Shown: positions 53,756 to 62,422, counted from the stretch's first letter. The stretch is 64,000 nucleotides of DNA from UBA1181 sp045226255 (GCA_045226255.1 JBGVCG010000022.1:1-64000); one strand, 5' to 3'. Notes: generated by a model not told the origin, from the letters alone. Made by a program: numbers and translations.

Positions 53756-54097
53756 TTAACCTCTCCGTTCCTCCCTGAGCGGATAATCCCAGAAGACTTT
53801 CCCTCCCTCTTTGTTTGCCAGCTCGTCTATGTGCTGCCTAAGTTCGGATATCAGTTGTTCTTCCTTTTTCTTGGAACGCCTGCCTTTCGCCTCATAAAGG
53901 ATTTTGTTGTGATAGGCGTCGTATGACACAGAGAAGTCGTCTTCGCTTCTATGCGGGAAAAAAGAGACTGCCGCCTCGTAGCGGATCATTCCGCCTTCCG
54001 AGTCGGATATCAGCATGACTAACGCTCCGTTGCGTTGTACGCCGTTCGCCACAAGATCTGCCTTGTAGTAGCATTCGTATACATTAATGGTTGCCAT
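53756..54097 (-). CDS. Hypothetical protein, small and soluble
   Basis: 113 residues. Not recognised. It starts with beta strands (INVYECYYKADLVANGVQRNGALVMLI) and ends in a charged helix (SKKKEEQLISELRQHIDEL). Codon use and spacing look gene-like: 33 bases separate it from the upstream acyltransferase gene on the same strand, so the two may share a transcript. Confidence 0.6.
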   Translation of the reverse strand: MATINVYECYYKADLVANGVQRNGALVMLISDSEGGMIRYEAAVSFFPHRSEDDFSVSYDAYHNKILYEAKGRRSKKKEEQLISELRQHIDELANKEGGKVFWDYPLREERRG

Positions 54098-54130
54098 AGG
54101 CCGTATGTTTAAATTGTCGTCCCATCATGA

Positions 54131-55267
54131 TTATGACGCCTCCCCTTCGATTTTACGTTTCGGGAAGAGTAGGGCCATCATAGGTTTCTCGATGAATTTT
54201 TGCCTCAATAGGTCTATTCCTGCGCAAATCAGGTAAGTGGCTATGACCACAAAGATTATATATGCGGGAAGGAATGTTGAGTCTACAAATGAGTCGAAGC
54301 GGAATAATTTATGCCAAATGACTTTATTCAGCAGTAAGTTCTCGTGTATGAGGTATACACCAAATGCGGCGCTCGCCAATGTGTTGATATATGGACGATT
54401 CTTCATCTTCAGGTTATTAAAGAACCCAAATAAGAAGATGGCTGTCAGTAAGCATGGAAAGCGGGTAAAGGCGAAAGGATAAGAGAACACTTGATCGTAG
54501 TGGCTGTTGATGAACGGTATTTTGTATCTGTAGAATGTTATGAAAAGCGTCCATAGTATAAAACATAATATGAGGATTGCCGCCCACAATAGATCGGTTC
54601 TTTTGTTTTGCAGGAATTTCGGATTGTACAATTTGATGTAGCATGCCACGTAATAGCCTAGGATAAAGTAATATAGGTTTCCTTCGTTGAAAAATCCCTG
54701 GCCATATATCATGTAAACTATTGTGCCGCAAATGGTCATTAGGATAATCAGATTCCTGTGTTTCTTTTCGTCGAGGACCTTGAGGCTTTCATTGAGGAAG
54801 GGGGTGAAGCAGTAGAATAGGATGTAGGCTGATGCGAACCAGTTATTCCCGAAAAAGGTAGGCATGAGAGATCGGATCAAGTCCATTTTCCCCATGGGTT
54901 TTGCCGCTTCAAAAAAGCCGAGTTCAGTGTAATCCTCGTTGCTGAAACCAACCACATTCGTATGTGTGATATACAAGATTATGCCAATGATAGCAGAGTA
55001 GAAGAAAATCTCAAACCATAATTTAAATACTTTTTTCCAACTGAATTCCGATTGGGAGATGAAGAATCCTGAAATCATTACAAACAACCAGCATCCAATC
55101 GCTCCAAAGCCTGCGGATAGCGCATTCGTTATACAAAGATTCACGGTGATGTCAGAACCGGGCTTAAACCATATGCCATGTTGGCACACGTGAGTAAGCA
55201 CTATCAATAACATGGCGAAGATCCTTAGAGATTCAAAATTTGATGCTCGCGTTTTTGTTGTTCTCAT
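54131..55267 (-). CDS. Acyltransferase 3 family membrane protein (OafA-like)
   Basis: 378 residues with about ten membrane spans. It begins RASNFESLRIFAMLLIVLTHVCQHG, the family start with the catalytic His in span 1, and later shows FGAIGCWLFVMISGFFISQSE and FGVYLIHENLLL. Members transfer acetyl or other acyl groups onto surface sugars such as O-antigen or exopolysaccharide. Only the small hypothetical gene follows it; a GT2 gene lies nearby on the other strand. Confidence 0.9.
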   Translation of the reverse strand: MRTTKTRASNFESLRIFAMLLIVLTHVCQHGIWFKPGSDITVNLCITNALSAGFGAIGCWLFVMISGFFISQSEFSWKKVFKLWFEIFFYSAIIGIILYITHTNVVGFSNEDYTELGFFEAAKPMGKMDLIRSLMPTFFGNNWFASAYILFYCFTPFLNESLKVLDEKKHRNLIILMTICGTIVYMIYGQGFFNEGNLYYFILGYYVACYIKLYNPKFLQNKRTDLLWAAILILCFILWTLFITFYRYKIPFINSHYDQVFSYPFAFTRFPCLLTAIFLFGFFNNLKMKNRPYINTLASAAFGVYLIHENLLLNKVIWHKLFRFDSFVDSTFLPAYIIFVVIATYLICAGIDLLRQKFIEKPMMALLFPKRKIEGEAS

Positions 55268-55291
55268 GTGTTATATTTCTTGGTATATCTG

Positions 55292-55322
55292 CAAATGTAA
55301 GCATTTTCTTGTATGTTCGCAA
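55292..55322 (-). promoter_or_regulatory. Promoter of the acyltransferase 3 gene
   Basis: On the minus strand TTG (55322-55320), 20 bp, TACATTTG (55299-55292): full -7 match. Confidence 0.7.
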
Positions 55323-55390
55323 TATTAGAAACCCTTGGGTGGAGGCGTTTGTTTTTTATGAAACCGGGATTTATATTTCTTTATTAATAC

Positions 55391-55398
55391 TACCTTTG
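55391..55398 (+). promoter_or_regulatory. -7 element for folA
   Basis: TACCTTTG matches TAnnTTTG, 27 bases before the ATG at 55426. No clear -33 box. Confidence 0.5.
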
Positions 55399-55425
55399 CG
55401 AAGGCATTTTTAAAAAGTGGAAGAT

Positions 55426-55920
55426 ATGCAATACACAATCATCGCCGCTGTGGCGGACAATCTGGCGATCGGCAAAGACAATCAGTTGCTTTGGCATCTT
55501 AATGGGGACATGAAGCATTTCAAGTTCCTTACGACGGGTCATACAGTCTTGATGGGACGCAACACTTACCTCTCCATCGGACGTCCTTTGCCTAATCGGC
55601 GCAATATCATCCTTTCCCGCACGATGAAGCCGGAAGAGGCTCCCGGGTGCGAGATCATTCGAAACATCGGTGAATTGGAGTCGGATCCTTCTTTGAAGAA
55701 CGAGGAGATTTTCGTGATGGGGGGAGGTCAAATCTATGAATTGATGATGCCTTTCGCAAGTAGGTTATGCCTTACCCGTGTGCATGTCACCCCTGAGGCG
55801 GATACCTTCTTCCCCGCTTTCTCGGATACTGTGTGGCAGGAATATTCCCGCGAGTGCTTTTCCGCCGATGAGAAGAACGACCATGATTATGAGTTCGTGG
55901 ATTACCTCAGGAAAAAGTAA
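55426..55920 (+). CDS. folA: Dihydrofolate reductase
   Basis: 164 residues from ATG 55426; a GTG nine bases earlier is a weaker option. All DHFR motifs are seen: IIAAVADNLAIGKDNQLLWHL (Met20 loop region), TVLMGRNTYLSIGRPLPNRRNIILSR (NADPH site), EIFVMGGGQIYELMMPFASRL and the acidic substrate residue in the first strand-helix part. It reduces dihydrofolate to tetrahydrofolate for thymidylate and purine synthesis. Single gene; thyA is not adjacent. Confidence 0.96.
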   Translation: MQYTIIAAVADNLAIGKDNQLLWHLNGDMKHFKFLTTGHTVLMGRNTYLSIGRPLPNRRNIILSRTMKPEEAPGCEIIRNIGELESDPSLKNEEIFVMGGGQIYELMMPFASRLCLTRVHVTPEADTFFPAFSDTVWQEYSRECFSADEKNDHDYEFVDYLRKK

Positions 55921-55937
55921 TAGATAGGGATTTTATC

Positions 55938-56276
55938 CTAGCATAATTGGCTCACGTGCCATGAATCCGCGTCGGCGGGTGTCTTGCTGCCAGAGAAGAG
56001 TCCTGGATATTCTAGCGACCAATAGTGGAGGGGCTTATCTCCTTCTGATGAGGGAAATTCGGTGGACAGGTAGTCTTGTAAGGAAACGGAGCCGACGAAT
56101 CGAGGCTCGAACGGTACGATAATTCCTTCCACAAAAGTGGTTGCGGGCGTTTCAACCCCTTCGAACGGTGTGACGGAAACCATTCCTTCGTTGGCGTCAT
56201 CCACGGATAGGAGCGCATTGCGTATCCATTTCGAGGGGGATATATATATCCTACGTGCTAAATAACCTTTAATCAT
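55938..56276 (-). CDS. Conserved hypothetical protein
   Basis: 112 residues, no signal peptide or membrane span. Not recognised as a named family. It reads as mainly beta (RIYISPSKWIRNALLSVD, EGIIVPFEPRFVGSVSL). It begins 20 bases after the DUF4296 stop on the same strand, the last of the DksA-like/lspA/DUF4296 run, in which Bacteroidales often carry a small conserved gene. Confidence 0.6.
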   Translation of the reverse strand: MIKGYLARRIYISPSKWIRNALLSVDDANEGMVSVTPFEGVETPATTFVEGIIVPFEPRFVGSVSLQDYLSTEFPSSEGDKPLHYWSLEYPGLFSGSKTPADADSWHVSQLC

Positions 56277-56296
56277 CGCACTTTTGCTTTCCTGCC

Positions 56297-56650
56297 CTAT
56301 TGTGCGGCAGGTTGACTGATGACGTTAAGGCAGGAATCCTCCAAAGCCTGTAAGCGTCTCATCACCTTGTCATAGACCTTTTCGTTGACATCCATATGTG
56401 ACGTGTACCATGCTACGGAAGAGTCGAATTCCGCCTCCGTATAATGGTATTTTTCCAGGATATGGGCATAGTAGAAGTTGACCTTGTCCGGCTTTTCGAC
56501 AGGGCGTTGGACGGCGGCGGATTGTACCAAGTATTGGTCTATTAGGATTTCCGCCATTGTGTCTTCCGGAATAATTGGTCGGGAAGAGTCTGGCGAACAC
56601 GCCACCAGTGCCAATGAAATACAAAGTAAAATGACTTTTAAACCTCTCAT
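56297..56650 (-). CDS. DUF4296 lipoprotein
   Basis: 117 residues from ATG 56650; an in-frame ATG upstream would overlap lspA and is not needed. A lipoprotein signal ends at Cys18 (LALVACS). The body (PEDTMAEILIDQYLVQSAAV, then FYYAHILEKYHYTEAEFDSS) fits DUF4296, a helical Bacteroidota family always near lspA in my experience of this order. Function unknown. Being a lipoprotein next to the lipoprotein signal peptidase gene, it may be among its substrates. Confidence 0.85.
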   Translation of the reverse strand: MRGLKVILLCISLALVACSPDSSRPIIPEDTMAEILIDQYLVQSAAVQRPVEKPDKVNFYYAHILEKYHYTEAEFDSSVAWYTSHMDVNEKVYDKVMRRLQALEDSCLNVISQPAAQ

Positions 56651-56669
56651 TTCCTTATGTTTGCTAATG

Positions 56670-57302
56670 CTATTCTTTATCCTTCGAACCATCCGATAGG
56701 TATTGCCTATAGAATATTAGGATGACAAAAACGCTTACGGTGATGGCGGAATCCGCCAAGTTGAAGATAGGGGAAAAGAAGGTGAAGGAGTCACCTCCGA
56801 TCCAAGGCAGCCATTCAGGCCATGTGGCGCTGAAGAGCGGGAATTTCAGCATATCCACCACCTTTCCGCAGAGTAGGGGAGCGTATCCTCCCTCTTCCGG
56901 CATGAATTGGGCTATTTGTCCGATGCTTGAATTGAAGCAATAACCGTAAAATACACAGTCTATGATATTGCCTGCCGCACCCGCGATGATGGCGGCGATG
57001 CTAAGCGCAAATCCGAACCTGATCCCTTTCTTTATCACGTAGTGGAGGTAGTAGCCGAGAGCCCCCACCGCAATGATCCGTAGAAGGGTGAGGAACATCT
57101 TATTGTTGCCTTTGAAGAATTCCAGTCCGAAAGCGATGCCGTTGTTCTCCTCGAAACGGATGAAAAACCAACTTGTCACCTCGACGCTCTCATGCAAGTA
57201 GAAGTGCGTCTTCACGTAAAACTTCACAATCTGATCCACCAATATGATGGTGAAAATCAAAGCGGAAGCGCAAATCCATGTTTTCTTTTGTTCTGAATGC
57301 AC
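56670..57302 (-). CDS. lspA: Lipoprotein signal peptidase (signal peptidase II)
   Basis: 210 residues with four membrane spans. The catalytic aspartates are present: Asp115 (GNIIDCV) and Asp184 (NLADSAI). An insert of about 60 residues between them is usual in Bacteroidota. It removes signal peptides from prolipoproteins at the inner membrane. The ATG lies only ~10 bases after a stem and T-run that follows the DksA-like gene, so its expression may depend on read-through. Confidence 0.95.
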   Translation of the reverse strand: MHSEQKKTWICASALIFTIILVDQIVKFYVKTHFYLHESVEVTSWFFIRFEENNGIAFGLEFFKGNNKMFLTLLRIIAVGALGYYLHYVIKKGIRFGFALSIAAIIAGAAGNIIDCVFYGYCFNSSIGQIAQFMPEEGGYAPLLCGKVVDMLKFPLFSATWPEWLPWIGGDSFTFFSPIFNLADSAITVSVFVILIFYRQYLSDGSKDKE

Positions 57303-57311
57303 AATCTATAA

Positions 57312-57355
57312 ATAAAAACGGTTCGAGCCTTACCAAGGGAAAGACATCGAACCGT
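57312..57355 (-). terminator. Stem and T-run between the DksA-like gene and lspA
   Basis: On the minus strand ACGGTTCGA pairs perfectly with TCGAACCGT and is followed by TTTTTATTT, ending about 10 bases before the lspA ATG. It may act as an attenuator. Confidence 0.75.
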
Positions 57356-57368
57356 GATTTCACGTCTG

Positions 57369-57755
57369 TTATTTCACGCCGCTGTTTTTTGCGTCGATGC
57401 ACAATGTGGCATGAGGCACGGCGCGCAGTCTCTCTTTCGGGATCAACTTGCCCGTCTCGCGGCAGATGCCATATGTTTTGTTCTCAATACGCACCAAGGC
57501 AGCCTGTAGGTGTTGGATGAACTTCATCTGTCTTTGCGCCAAACGTCCGGCCTCCTCTTTGGTCATCGTTTCGGCTCCCTCCTCCAACACTTTGAAGGTA
57601 GGTGACGTGTCGCATACGTCGTTTCCATCCATATTGGCCAAGCTGGCCTTCAATAGTTCGTAGTCTCTTTGGGCTGCGGCTAACTTTTCAAGTATAAGTT
57701 CTTTGAACTCAGCAAGTTCCGCATCCGAATATCGTGTTTTTTCAGCCATATCCAT
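57369..57755 (-). CDS. TraR/DksA-family protein with reduced zinc finger
   Basis: 128 residues. An N-terminal coiled-coil hairpin (~1-75, EFKELILEKLAAAQRDYELL) precedes a C-terminal zinc-finger-like part, TYGICRETGKLIPKERLRAVPHATLC. Only two of the four usual cysteines remain (YGICRETG and TLC), as is frequent in Bacteroidota. DksA binds RNA polymerase through its secondary channel and works with ppGpp; whether this form does so is unknown. First gene of the run leading to lspA. Confidence 0.9.
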   Translation of the reverse strand: MDMAEKTRYSDAELAEFKELILEKLAAAQRDYELLKASLANMDGNDVCDTSPTFKVLEEGAETMTKEEAGRLAQRQMKFIQHLQAALVRIENKTYGICRETGKLIPKERLRAVPHATLCIDAKNSGVK

Positions 57756-57865
57756 CAGATTTAAAAGTAAAACTTATATTTTTCTTTTGCGAAAATAGAT
57801 AAATGATGGTGTATATGCAAAACTTTTCATACTTGAATTATTAACAACGATGATTTTGTGATACG

Positions 57866-57893
57866 ATAAAAGGGGAAGATTGATCTCCCCCTT
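57866..57893 (-). terminator. Terminator after the OmpW-like gene
   Basis: On the minus strand AAGGGGGAGATC pairs with GATCTTCCCCTT through a very short loop, with TTTTATC after it. Confidence 0.65.
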
Positions 57894-57937
57894 CACAATA
57901 TCATCGCTCCGTCTACGAAGACAAGTATGAAGCGCGA

Positions 57938-58567
57938 TCAGAAATAGAAACCGATTCCGACCCTTGGAGCCATTCCGAAGTCAAAGTAGATGTCGCCCTC
58001 TTCTCTATCCATCGCAGTGTTTATGTACTTATGAAGAGAAAAATTGAGCACACTTGCGGATATGCAGAGGTGTTGCGCAGGCCTAAATTCGAACTTCACG
58101 GGTATGGCATGAAACGAAAATCCATGTGATCTCATAGTGGTTGTTTTTTTCTCATAGAAGTCCGGGTTTTGAAAATCAAAATCAACACGCTTCGTACGGA
58201 TGAAACCAGCGGTGATTTCCGGAGTGAAGTGGAACTTTTCGGCGAGCTTAATGTAATAGGAGACAGAGGGGGCAACCTCAAAAAGGGCCAGGGACCAATC
58301 GTAGTGATCATACTTTTCGATTTTCTTCCAAAAAGTTAATTGTGCACCGATGCGGAACTTGTTAACGGGGAAAAAATAAAATGCGGGAGAGGCTTCCATA
58401 TAAATGATAGGCTTGCCTTCCGTCTTGACATCCCCTTCCTTAATATAACCTTTCTGAACATCTACCCCTACTATAGCGCCAACCATCTTTTCTCCTTTGG
58501 ATTGGGCGAAGAGCACATTCAATCCACCCATCAACATGAGCAGCATCACGATTAGAGTCTTCTTCAT
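57938..58567 (-). CDS. Outer membrane beta-barrel protein
   Basis: 209 residues with a signal peptide (GGLNVLFAQ). The mature part alternates hydrophobic and polar residues in about eight strands (FRIGAQLTFWKKI, VSYYIKLAEKFHFTPEI, APRVGIGFYF) and ends in Phe, the usual signal for outer membrane assembly. It resembles small OmpW/OMP_b-brl-type barrels. Cargo or ligand unknown. It stands alone with a strong promoter. Confidence 0.8.
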   Translation of the reverse strand: MKKTLIVMLLMLMGGLNVLFAQSKGEKMVGAIVGVDVQKGYIKEGDVKTEGKPIIYMEASPAFYFFPVNKFRIGAQLTFWKKIEKYDHYDWSLALFEVAPSVSYYIKLAEKFHFTPEITAGFIRTKRVDFDFQNPDFYEKKTTTMRSHGFSFHAIPVKFEFRPAQHLCISASVLNFSLHKYINTAMDREEGDIYFDFGMAPRVGIGFYF

Positions 58568-58599
58568 AACTTACCTTTTTGATTGATTAATATTTTTCG

Positions 58600-58631
58600 C
58601 AAAGATAGTGCACGAATGTAATATGCGCAAA
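58600..58631 (-). promoter_or_regulatory. Promoter of the small outer membrane barrel gene
   Basis: On the minus strand TTTG (58631-58628), 20 bp, TATCTTTG (58607-58600): full match. Leader about 25-30 bases. Confidence 0.8.
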
Positions 58632-58706
58632 TATCCTTATACTATTGTCTAATTTTATGGCAAAACGTTGACCGCACACACTCCGATTGATTCTTCCGCA
58701 ACAAAT

Positions 58707-59432
58707 TCAGTCGAATATCTCCCGCAGCACATCCAATGTTTTGAGGTCCCTGAAATCTTGCAGATGAATACGATAATAATCGATGATATAGTCCAATAAC
58801 TCGTTCCTTTCCTCTTTCGAGAAACGGAAGCAGGAGAGGTTCCTATAGTTCATTCTGCAGAGCAAACGCAGGAACTGCGCCTCCCTGTCGGCGACGAACT
58901 CCTTGTGGGGAGGTCGCTGGTCGGTATATTCGGCCTGCCTAAGGTCAAAATAGCGGGCGTCCGCCAAGTCACACACGTCGGGGCAGAACCCCAGGAGGGA
59001 GGATAAGCGGACGAGGAAGGCGATGTGGAAGTTATATACTCCGCGTTCCATCCCGTCCAGGCTTAGGACAGATTCCTTGAGGAAGCGGAAAAGGAGTTTG
59101 TCCGACTCGTTGGTGCGCAGCACGTTCGTCAGCATCTCCGCCAAGAAGAAGAGTATACTGCTCTTGTAGGGGTTGGACATGGCGTCGAGCAAGGGGTGCA
59201 GGCATTTCAGTTCCTTGATCACATTCAGCTCCTGTCCATTTTTGAGGGTCGCCTCCACGGAGAGGAGCGAAAGTGGCTGGAGCAGGGAGTAGCACTTTCC
59301 GCCCCGTTTGCTGCCTGCACCGTAGAGCAAGAAGGAGGATCTGCCCAACTCTTCCGTATAGAGCGTGAGCAAGGCCGCATTGTCCCTCACCTTTTTATGG
59401 CTTAAAACGATGGCATCCGTCTTGACGAACAT
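58707..59432 (-). CDS. recO: DNA repair protein RecO
   Basis: 241 residues, normal length. The N-terminal OB fold shows KTDAIVLSHKKVRDNAALLTLYTEELG and the later SFLLYGAGSKRGGKCYSLLQPLSLL; the C-terminal helical domain includes FHIAFLVRLSSLLGFCPDVCD. RecO helps RecR load RecA at single-stranded gaps. It is the last gene of the thioesterase/M15-like/recO run, 13 bases after the M15-like gene. Confidence 0.95.
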   Translation of the reverse strand: MFVKTDAIVLSHKKVRDNAALLTLYTEELGRSSFLLYGAGSKRGGKCYSLLQPLSLLSVEATLKNGQELNVIKELKCLHPLLDAMSNPYKSSILFFLAEMLTNVLRTNESDKLLFRFLKESVLSLDGMERGVYNFHIAFLVRLSSLLGFCPDVCDLADARYFDLRQAEYTDQRPPHKEFVADREAQFLRLLCRMNYRNLSCFRFSKEERNELLDYIIDYYRIHLQDFRDLKTLDVLREIFD

Positions 59433-59445
59433 GACTGATTTTAAT

Positions 59446-60174
59446 TTATTGAACCACAGTGATATGGAAGCAGAACTGACCGTTCTCCTTGATGACGAGG
59501 AACTTGTTTTCGTTCCTCATTTCGCTCACCGTCTTAGTGAGTATGTTTTGGATATGCTTGTAGCTATAGGCCCGTCTGTTCGAGTTGCGGAGGAACTCCC
59601 AGTAGGAGATGTCGAAGGATGCACCATAGAGGTGGCTGGTGGTGTCCCTCGTGGCGTTCTTGTTACCTTTGCGCAGGCGCTTTTGGCTCTCCTCCGTGCG
59701 CAGTGCGGAAGTCAAGTAGAGCGAATAGGCGGGTTGTTTCTTCTCCTTCAGTTTCTGTTGGAAACGTTCGGACAGCTCGTTCAGCACCTTGAACGCCTCA
59801 GGCGTCAGGTACGGGTAAGAGTATTTGGCTGTTTTTTTCACGTAGTAGGTGGAGTCCGGCACATAGACCAGCGCCCCGCATTCCAGCAAGGAGTCCCTTT
59901 CGGCGAGGAAGTCCGCATTCTTCCGGTAGGGAGGATTGAGCCCCATCTCCTTACCCGCCGCGATGTGCAACTTATTCGGGTCGCGCAGGAATCTGCTTTT
60001 CTTCAGGGAATAGATTTGGCTCCAGCGATGCTTTGGACGGTTATGTCCATCCGGTTCGGTCAGTGGCTCGTCCGCCGTGAGTTCCGTATCGGCGGATACA
60101 CTGCCGAATATGAAGTCGCATCCACCCAGGAGAGGGCAGAGAGAAAGCAGTAATATGTATCGTAGGAGCTTCAT
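59446..60174 (-). CDS. DUF5715 lipoprotein, M15-like D-Ala-D-Ala peptidase fold
   Basis: 242 residues. Lipoprotein signal ends at Cys19 (LLGGC). The body shows LTSALRTEESQKRLRKGNKNA, then SHLYGASFDISYW and a final FCFHITV. This is the M15/VanX-type pattern: His and Asp in SHLYGASFD and the last His as zinc ligands, with Arg in the SALRT loop. A peptidoglycan carboxypeptidase role is inferred; the family is listed as DUF5715. Two bases separate it from the thioesterase gene upstream. Confidence 0.82.
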   Translation of the reverse strand: MKLLRYILLLSLCPLLGGCDFIFGSVSADTELTADEPLTEPDGHNRPKHRWSQIYSLKKSRFLRDPNKLHIAAGKEMGLNPPYRKNADFLAERDSLLECGALVYVPDSTYYVKKTAKYSYPYLTPEAFKVLNELSERFQQKLKEKKQPAYSLYLTSALRTEESQKRLRKGNKNATRDTTSHLYGASFDISYWEFLRNSNRRAYSYKHIQNILTKTVSEMRNENKFLVIKENGQFCFHITVVQ

Positions 60175-60176
60175 TC

Positions 60177-60569
60177 TTAATCTTTCCTGAACATTTTAGC
60201 CTGATAGGAGGCGACCAATGCGCCCTCCTCGTTCCTGATTTCCGCCATGTAGATGGCGATCGTGCGTTTGAGGGATATCTCCTTCGCCTCCACGGTGAGG
60301 ACACCGGAAGAGACCGCCTTGATATAGTCGATGTGACCATCCAGTGAGACCGCCGTCTTCCCGCGGGAATTAGCCGCGGCCGCCACCACATAATCCGCCA
60401 AGGTATAGAGCGCGCCGCCCTGTACGGAACCGACCCCGTTCAGGTGGAAATCCTGAATCACCATTCTGCCCGTCGCGTGGCCTTCCGACGCACTCAGCAA
60501 CTCCACGCCGATGTACTGCACAAATTTATCGTTCTTCAGCGCAGACAATGCACCCTCTGTATAATCCAT
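60177..60569 (-). CDS. PaaI-family hotdog thioesterase
   Basis: 130 residues, single hotdog domain. The key block is VGSVQGGALYTLADYVVAAAAN, where GG and the Asp match the acyl-CoA thioesterase motif HGGxxxxLaD, with Gln in place of the usual His. VEAKEISLKRTIAIYMAEI is the central strand region. It likely releases acyl groups from CoA; the substrate cannot be told. First gene of the run ending in recO. Confidence 0.88.
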   Translation of the reverse strand: MDYTEGALSALKNDKFVQYIGVELLSASEGHATGRMVIQDFHLNGVGSVQGGALYTLADYVVAAAANSRGKTAVSLDGHIDYIKAVSSGVLTVEAKEISLKRTIAIYMAEIRNEEGALVASYQAKMFRKD

Positions 60570-60687
60570 AAAAAATAATTTAGGTGGTTTCTAATTAATA
60601 TCTTCCTATCGGAGGCGAAGCCAATGATAGGTTCCGCAACCGTTTCGCACAGCCGACCAACAAGTCGGCGACCACGTGTTTGGCACA

Positions 60688-61806
60688 CTAAATACCCTTC
60701 GAGTAGCAACGGCGGCGGATGTACGGCTCCTGCTCATAATTGCGCCAGATACGCACCGCATTGGTGTTGCTTTCCAGCTGAGGGTTTGTGATGGCATATT
60801 TGAATCCGTTGTCGATATATGCCTGGGTCATCTTTGTGTAATATAGCGCATGGATACCACGTTTCTGCCAATCGGGATGTACTCCGTTCAGGTACAAATC
60901 AATGGTGTCATTCCCCCGCAACGCCTTGAGTATGTGGACGAAACCAAACGGCAGCACCCTGCCTTTCGCCTTCTGGAATGCCTTCGACAATGTCGGTATG
61001 CTCACACCGAAGGCCACCACGTCGTCGTGCTCGTCCAACACGAAGCAGACATATTTAGGGTCGACGAAGCTGAAATAAGTCTTGATCAGCGATTCGATCT
61101 CCTTCTCCGAAAGTGTCGCGTAGCCATATAAATCCTTGAAGGCCTCGTTCAGCACATGGAACATGGACTTTCCGTATTTCTTCAGATCCTTCTTCTTGTC
61201 GAAGAAGACCGCCCTCACGTTGTACCTTTGGGCGATGCCCTCGCTGACGATCTTCACCTTCTCCGGAATCTCCGCCACCTTGATGCGGTACTGCACCCAA
61301 TCCTCGTCCTTGTTGAAGCCCAATTGCTCCAGCATGGTAGGGTAGTACGGGTAATTATATATGTTCGCGATGGTAGGCATCTTGTCGAACCCGTCGACCA
61401 AGAGGCCCTCCTTATCCATGTCATTGAAGCCGAGCGGGCCCTGGATTGTCTTCATGCCTTTCGAAAGGCCCCACTCGATGACCTTGTCAATCAAGGCTCG
61501 GAGCACATCGATGTCCTCGATGAAGTCCAGCCATCCGAAACGGACCTTGTCGCCCCATTTCTCGTTGGCCACCTTGTTGATGATGCCGGCCACTCTACCC
61601 GCCAGCACACCGTCCTTGTAGGCCAGCCAATACTCCGCCTCGCAATGGTCAAAGGCGGGGTTCACGTCCTTTCTAAGTACGTTCATCTCGTCGAATTCCA
61701 AAGGGGGCACCCAATATGCATTACCTTTGTACAACGTTTCAGGGAAACGGATGAAGGTCTTTAAATCCTTCTTGCTTTCGACTCTTTTAATTTCAATCAT
61801 TGACAT
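60688..61806 (-). CDS. GNAT-like N-acetyltransferase family protein
   Basis: 372 residues. Start at 61806 or the ATG six bases later. The Bacteroidota family of this length has a substrate-reading N-terminal part (KKDLKTFIRFPETLYKGNAYWVPPL, then GFNDMDKEGLLVDGF) and a GNAT core with FVLDEHDDVVAFGVSIPTL and HPDWQKRGIHALYYTKM, the acetyl-CoA loop. It ends in a conserved WRNYEQEPYIRRRCY. Substrate unknown. It lies 118 bases upstream of the thioesterase gene. Confidence 0.85.
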   Translation of the reverse strand: MSMIEIKRVESKKDLKTFIRFPETLYKGNAYWVPPLEFDEMNVLRKDVNPAFDHCEAEYWLAYKDGVLAGRVAGIINKVANEKWGDKVRFGWLDFIEDIDVLRALIDKVIEWGLSKGMKTIQGPLGFNDMDKEGLLVDGFDKMPTIANIYNYPYYPTMLEQLGFNKDEDWVQYRIKVAEIPEKVKIVSEGIAQRYNVRAVFFDKKKDLKKYGKSMFHVLNEAFKDLYGYATLSEKEIESLIKTYFSFVDPKYVCFVLDEHDDVVAFGVSIPTLSKAFQKAKGRVLPFGFVHILKALRGNDTIDLYLNGVHPDWQKRGIHALYYTKMTQAYIDNGFKYAITNPQLESNTNAVRIWRNYEQEPYIRRRCYSKGI

Positions 61807-62119
61807 ACGTTGACCTATTCATGTTCGCGAATTTACTCTTTTTTTTATTCTTTGTATACTTAATCGGTCATAAAGAGTGGAAAAGGAGGAGGATAAGGGT
61901 GGAGGGAAGGGGGTGTTTGGGAGGAATCCCACACTATCCGTAAGTGCCATAATGTATAGGCTGTGGCATTTTTCCCCATGTCCGTGTGAAGACCAAAAAA
62001 TGGCGCTTGGAATATTTTAGAAAAAAATAATGCTATGTTTTTTTTAATCAGTGGAAAATGAGTATATTTGCAAACTGAAATTTTAAGATTAAGTACGTTA
62101 TATAAACAAAGTATTTGAG
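61807..62119. other. Gene-free stretch with G-quadruplex motif and HU promoter
   Basis: No gene supported. At 61897-61921 four G-runs on the plus strand (GGG, GGG, GGGGG, GGG with loops of 4, 2 and 5) fit the G-quadruplex pattern. At 62063-62070 TATATTTG matches the -7 element for the HU gene, giving a leader of about 45-50 bases. Confidence 0.5.
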
Positions 62120-62422
62120 ATGACTAAAGCAGATATCGTTAACGAGATTTCAAGGACAACAGGAATTGAAAGAGAAGATGTTTTGAAAGTGGTGGAATCT
62201 TTCATGCGTGAAGTAAAGAGATCCTTATCCAAGAGTGAGGATGTATATTTGAGAGGGTTTGGCTCTTTTATTGTGAAGGCCAGGGCTGAGAAGACGGCAA
62301 GAAACATCTCAAAGAAGACGTCCATTATTATCCCAGCACATAATATCCCGGCATTCAAGCCAGCGAAGACCTTCATGAACGATGTGAAGAAGACCGCTGT
62401 TAAGGGAGGAAAGAAGAAATAA
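62120..62422 (+). CDS. HU-family DNA-binding protein
   Basis: 100 residues. The HU/IHF fold is plain: MTKADIVNEISRTTGIERED, VYLRGFGSFIVKARAEKTARN and an arm region ending in IPAHNIPAFKPAKTFM. The tail is lysine-rich (AVKGGKKK). HU bends and compacts DNA. It has its own -7 element and is followed by the tiny basic gene and rng. Bacteroidota have several HU copies, so no symbol is given. Confidence 0.93.
   Translation: MTKADIVNEISRTTGIEREDVLKVVESFMREVKRSLSKSEDVYLRGFGSFIVKARAEKTARNISKKTSIIIPAHNIPAFKPAKTFMNDVKKTAVKGGKKK

Noticed and set aside
59365..60153. 262-codon plus-strand frame across recO and the M15-like gene
   Set aside because: Runs antisense to two genes with clear family matches and crosses their boundary.
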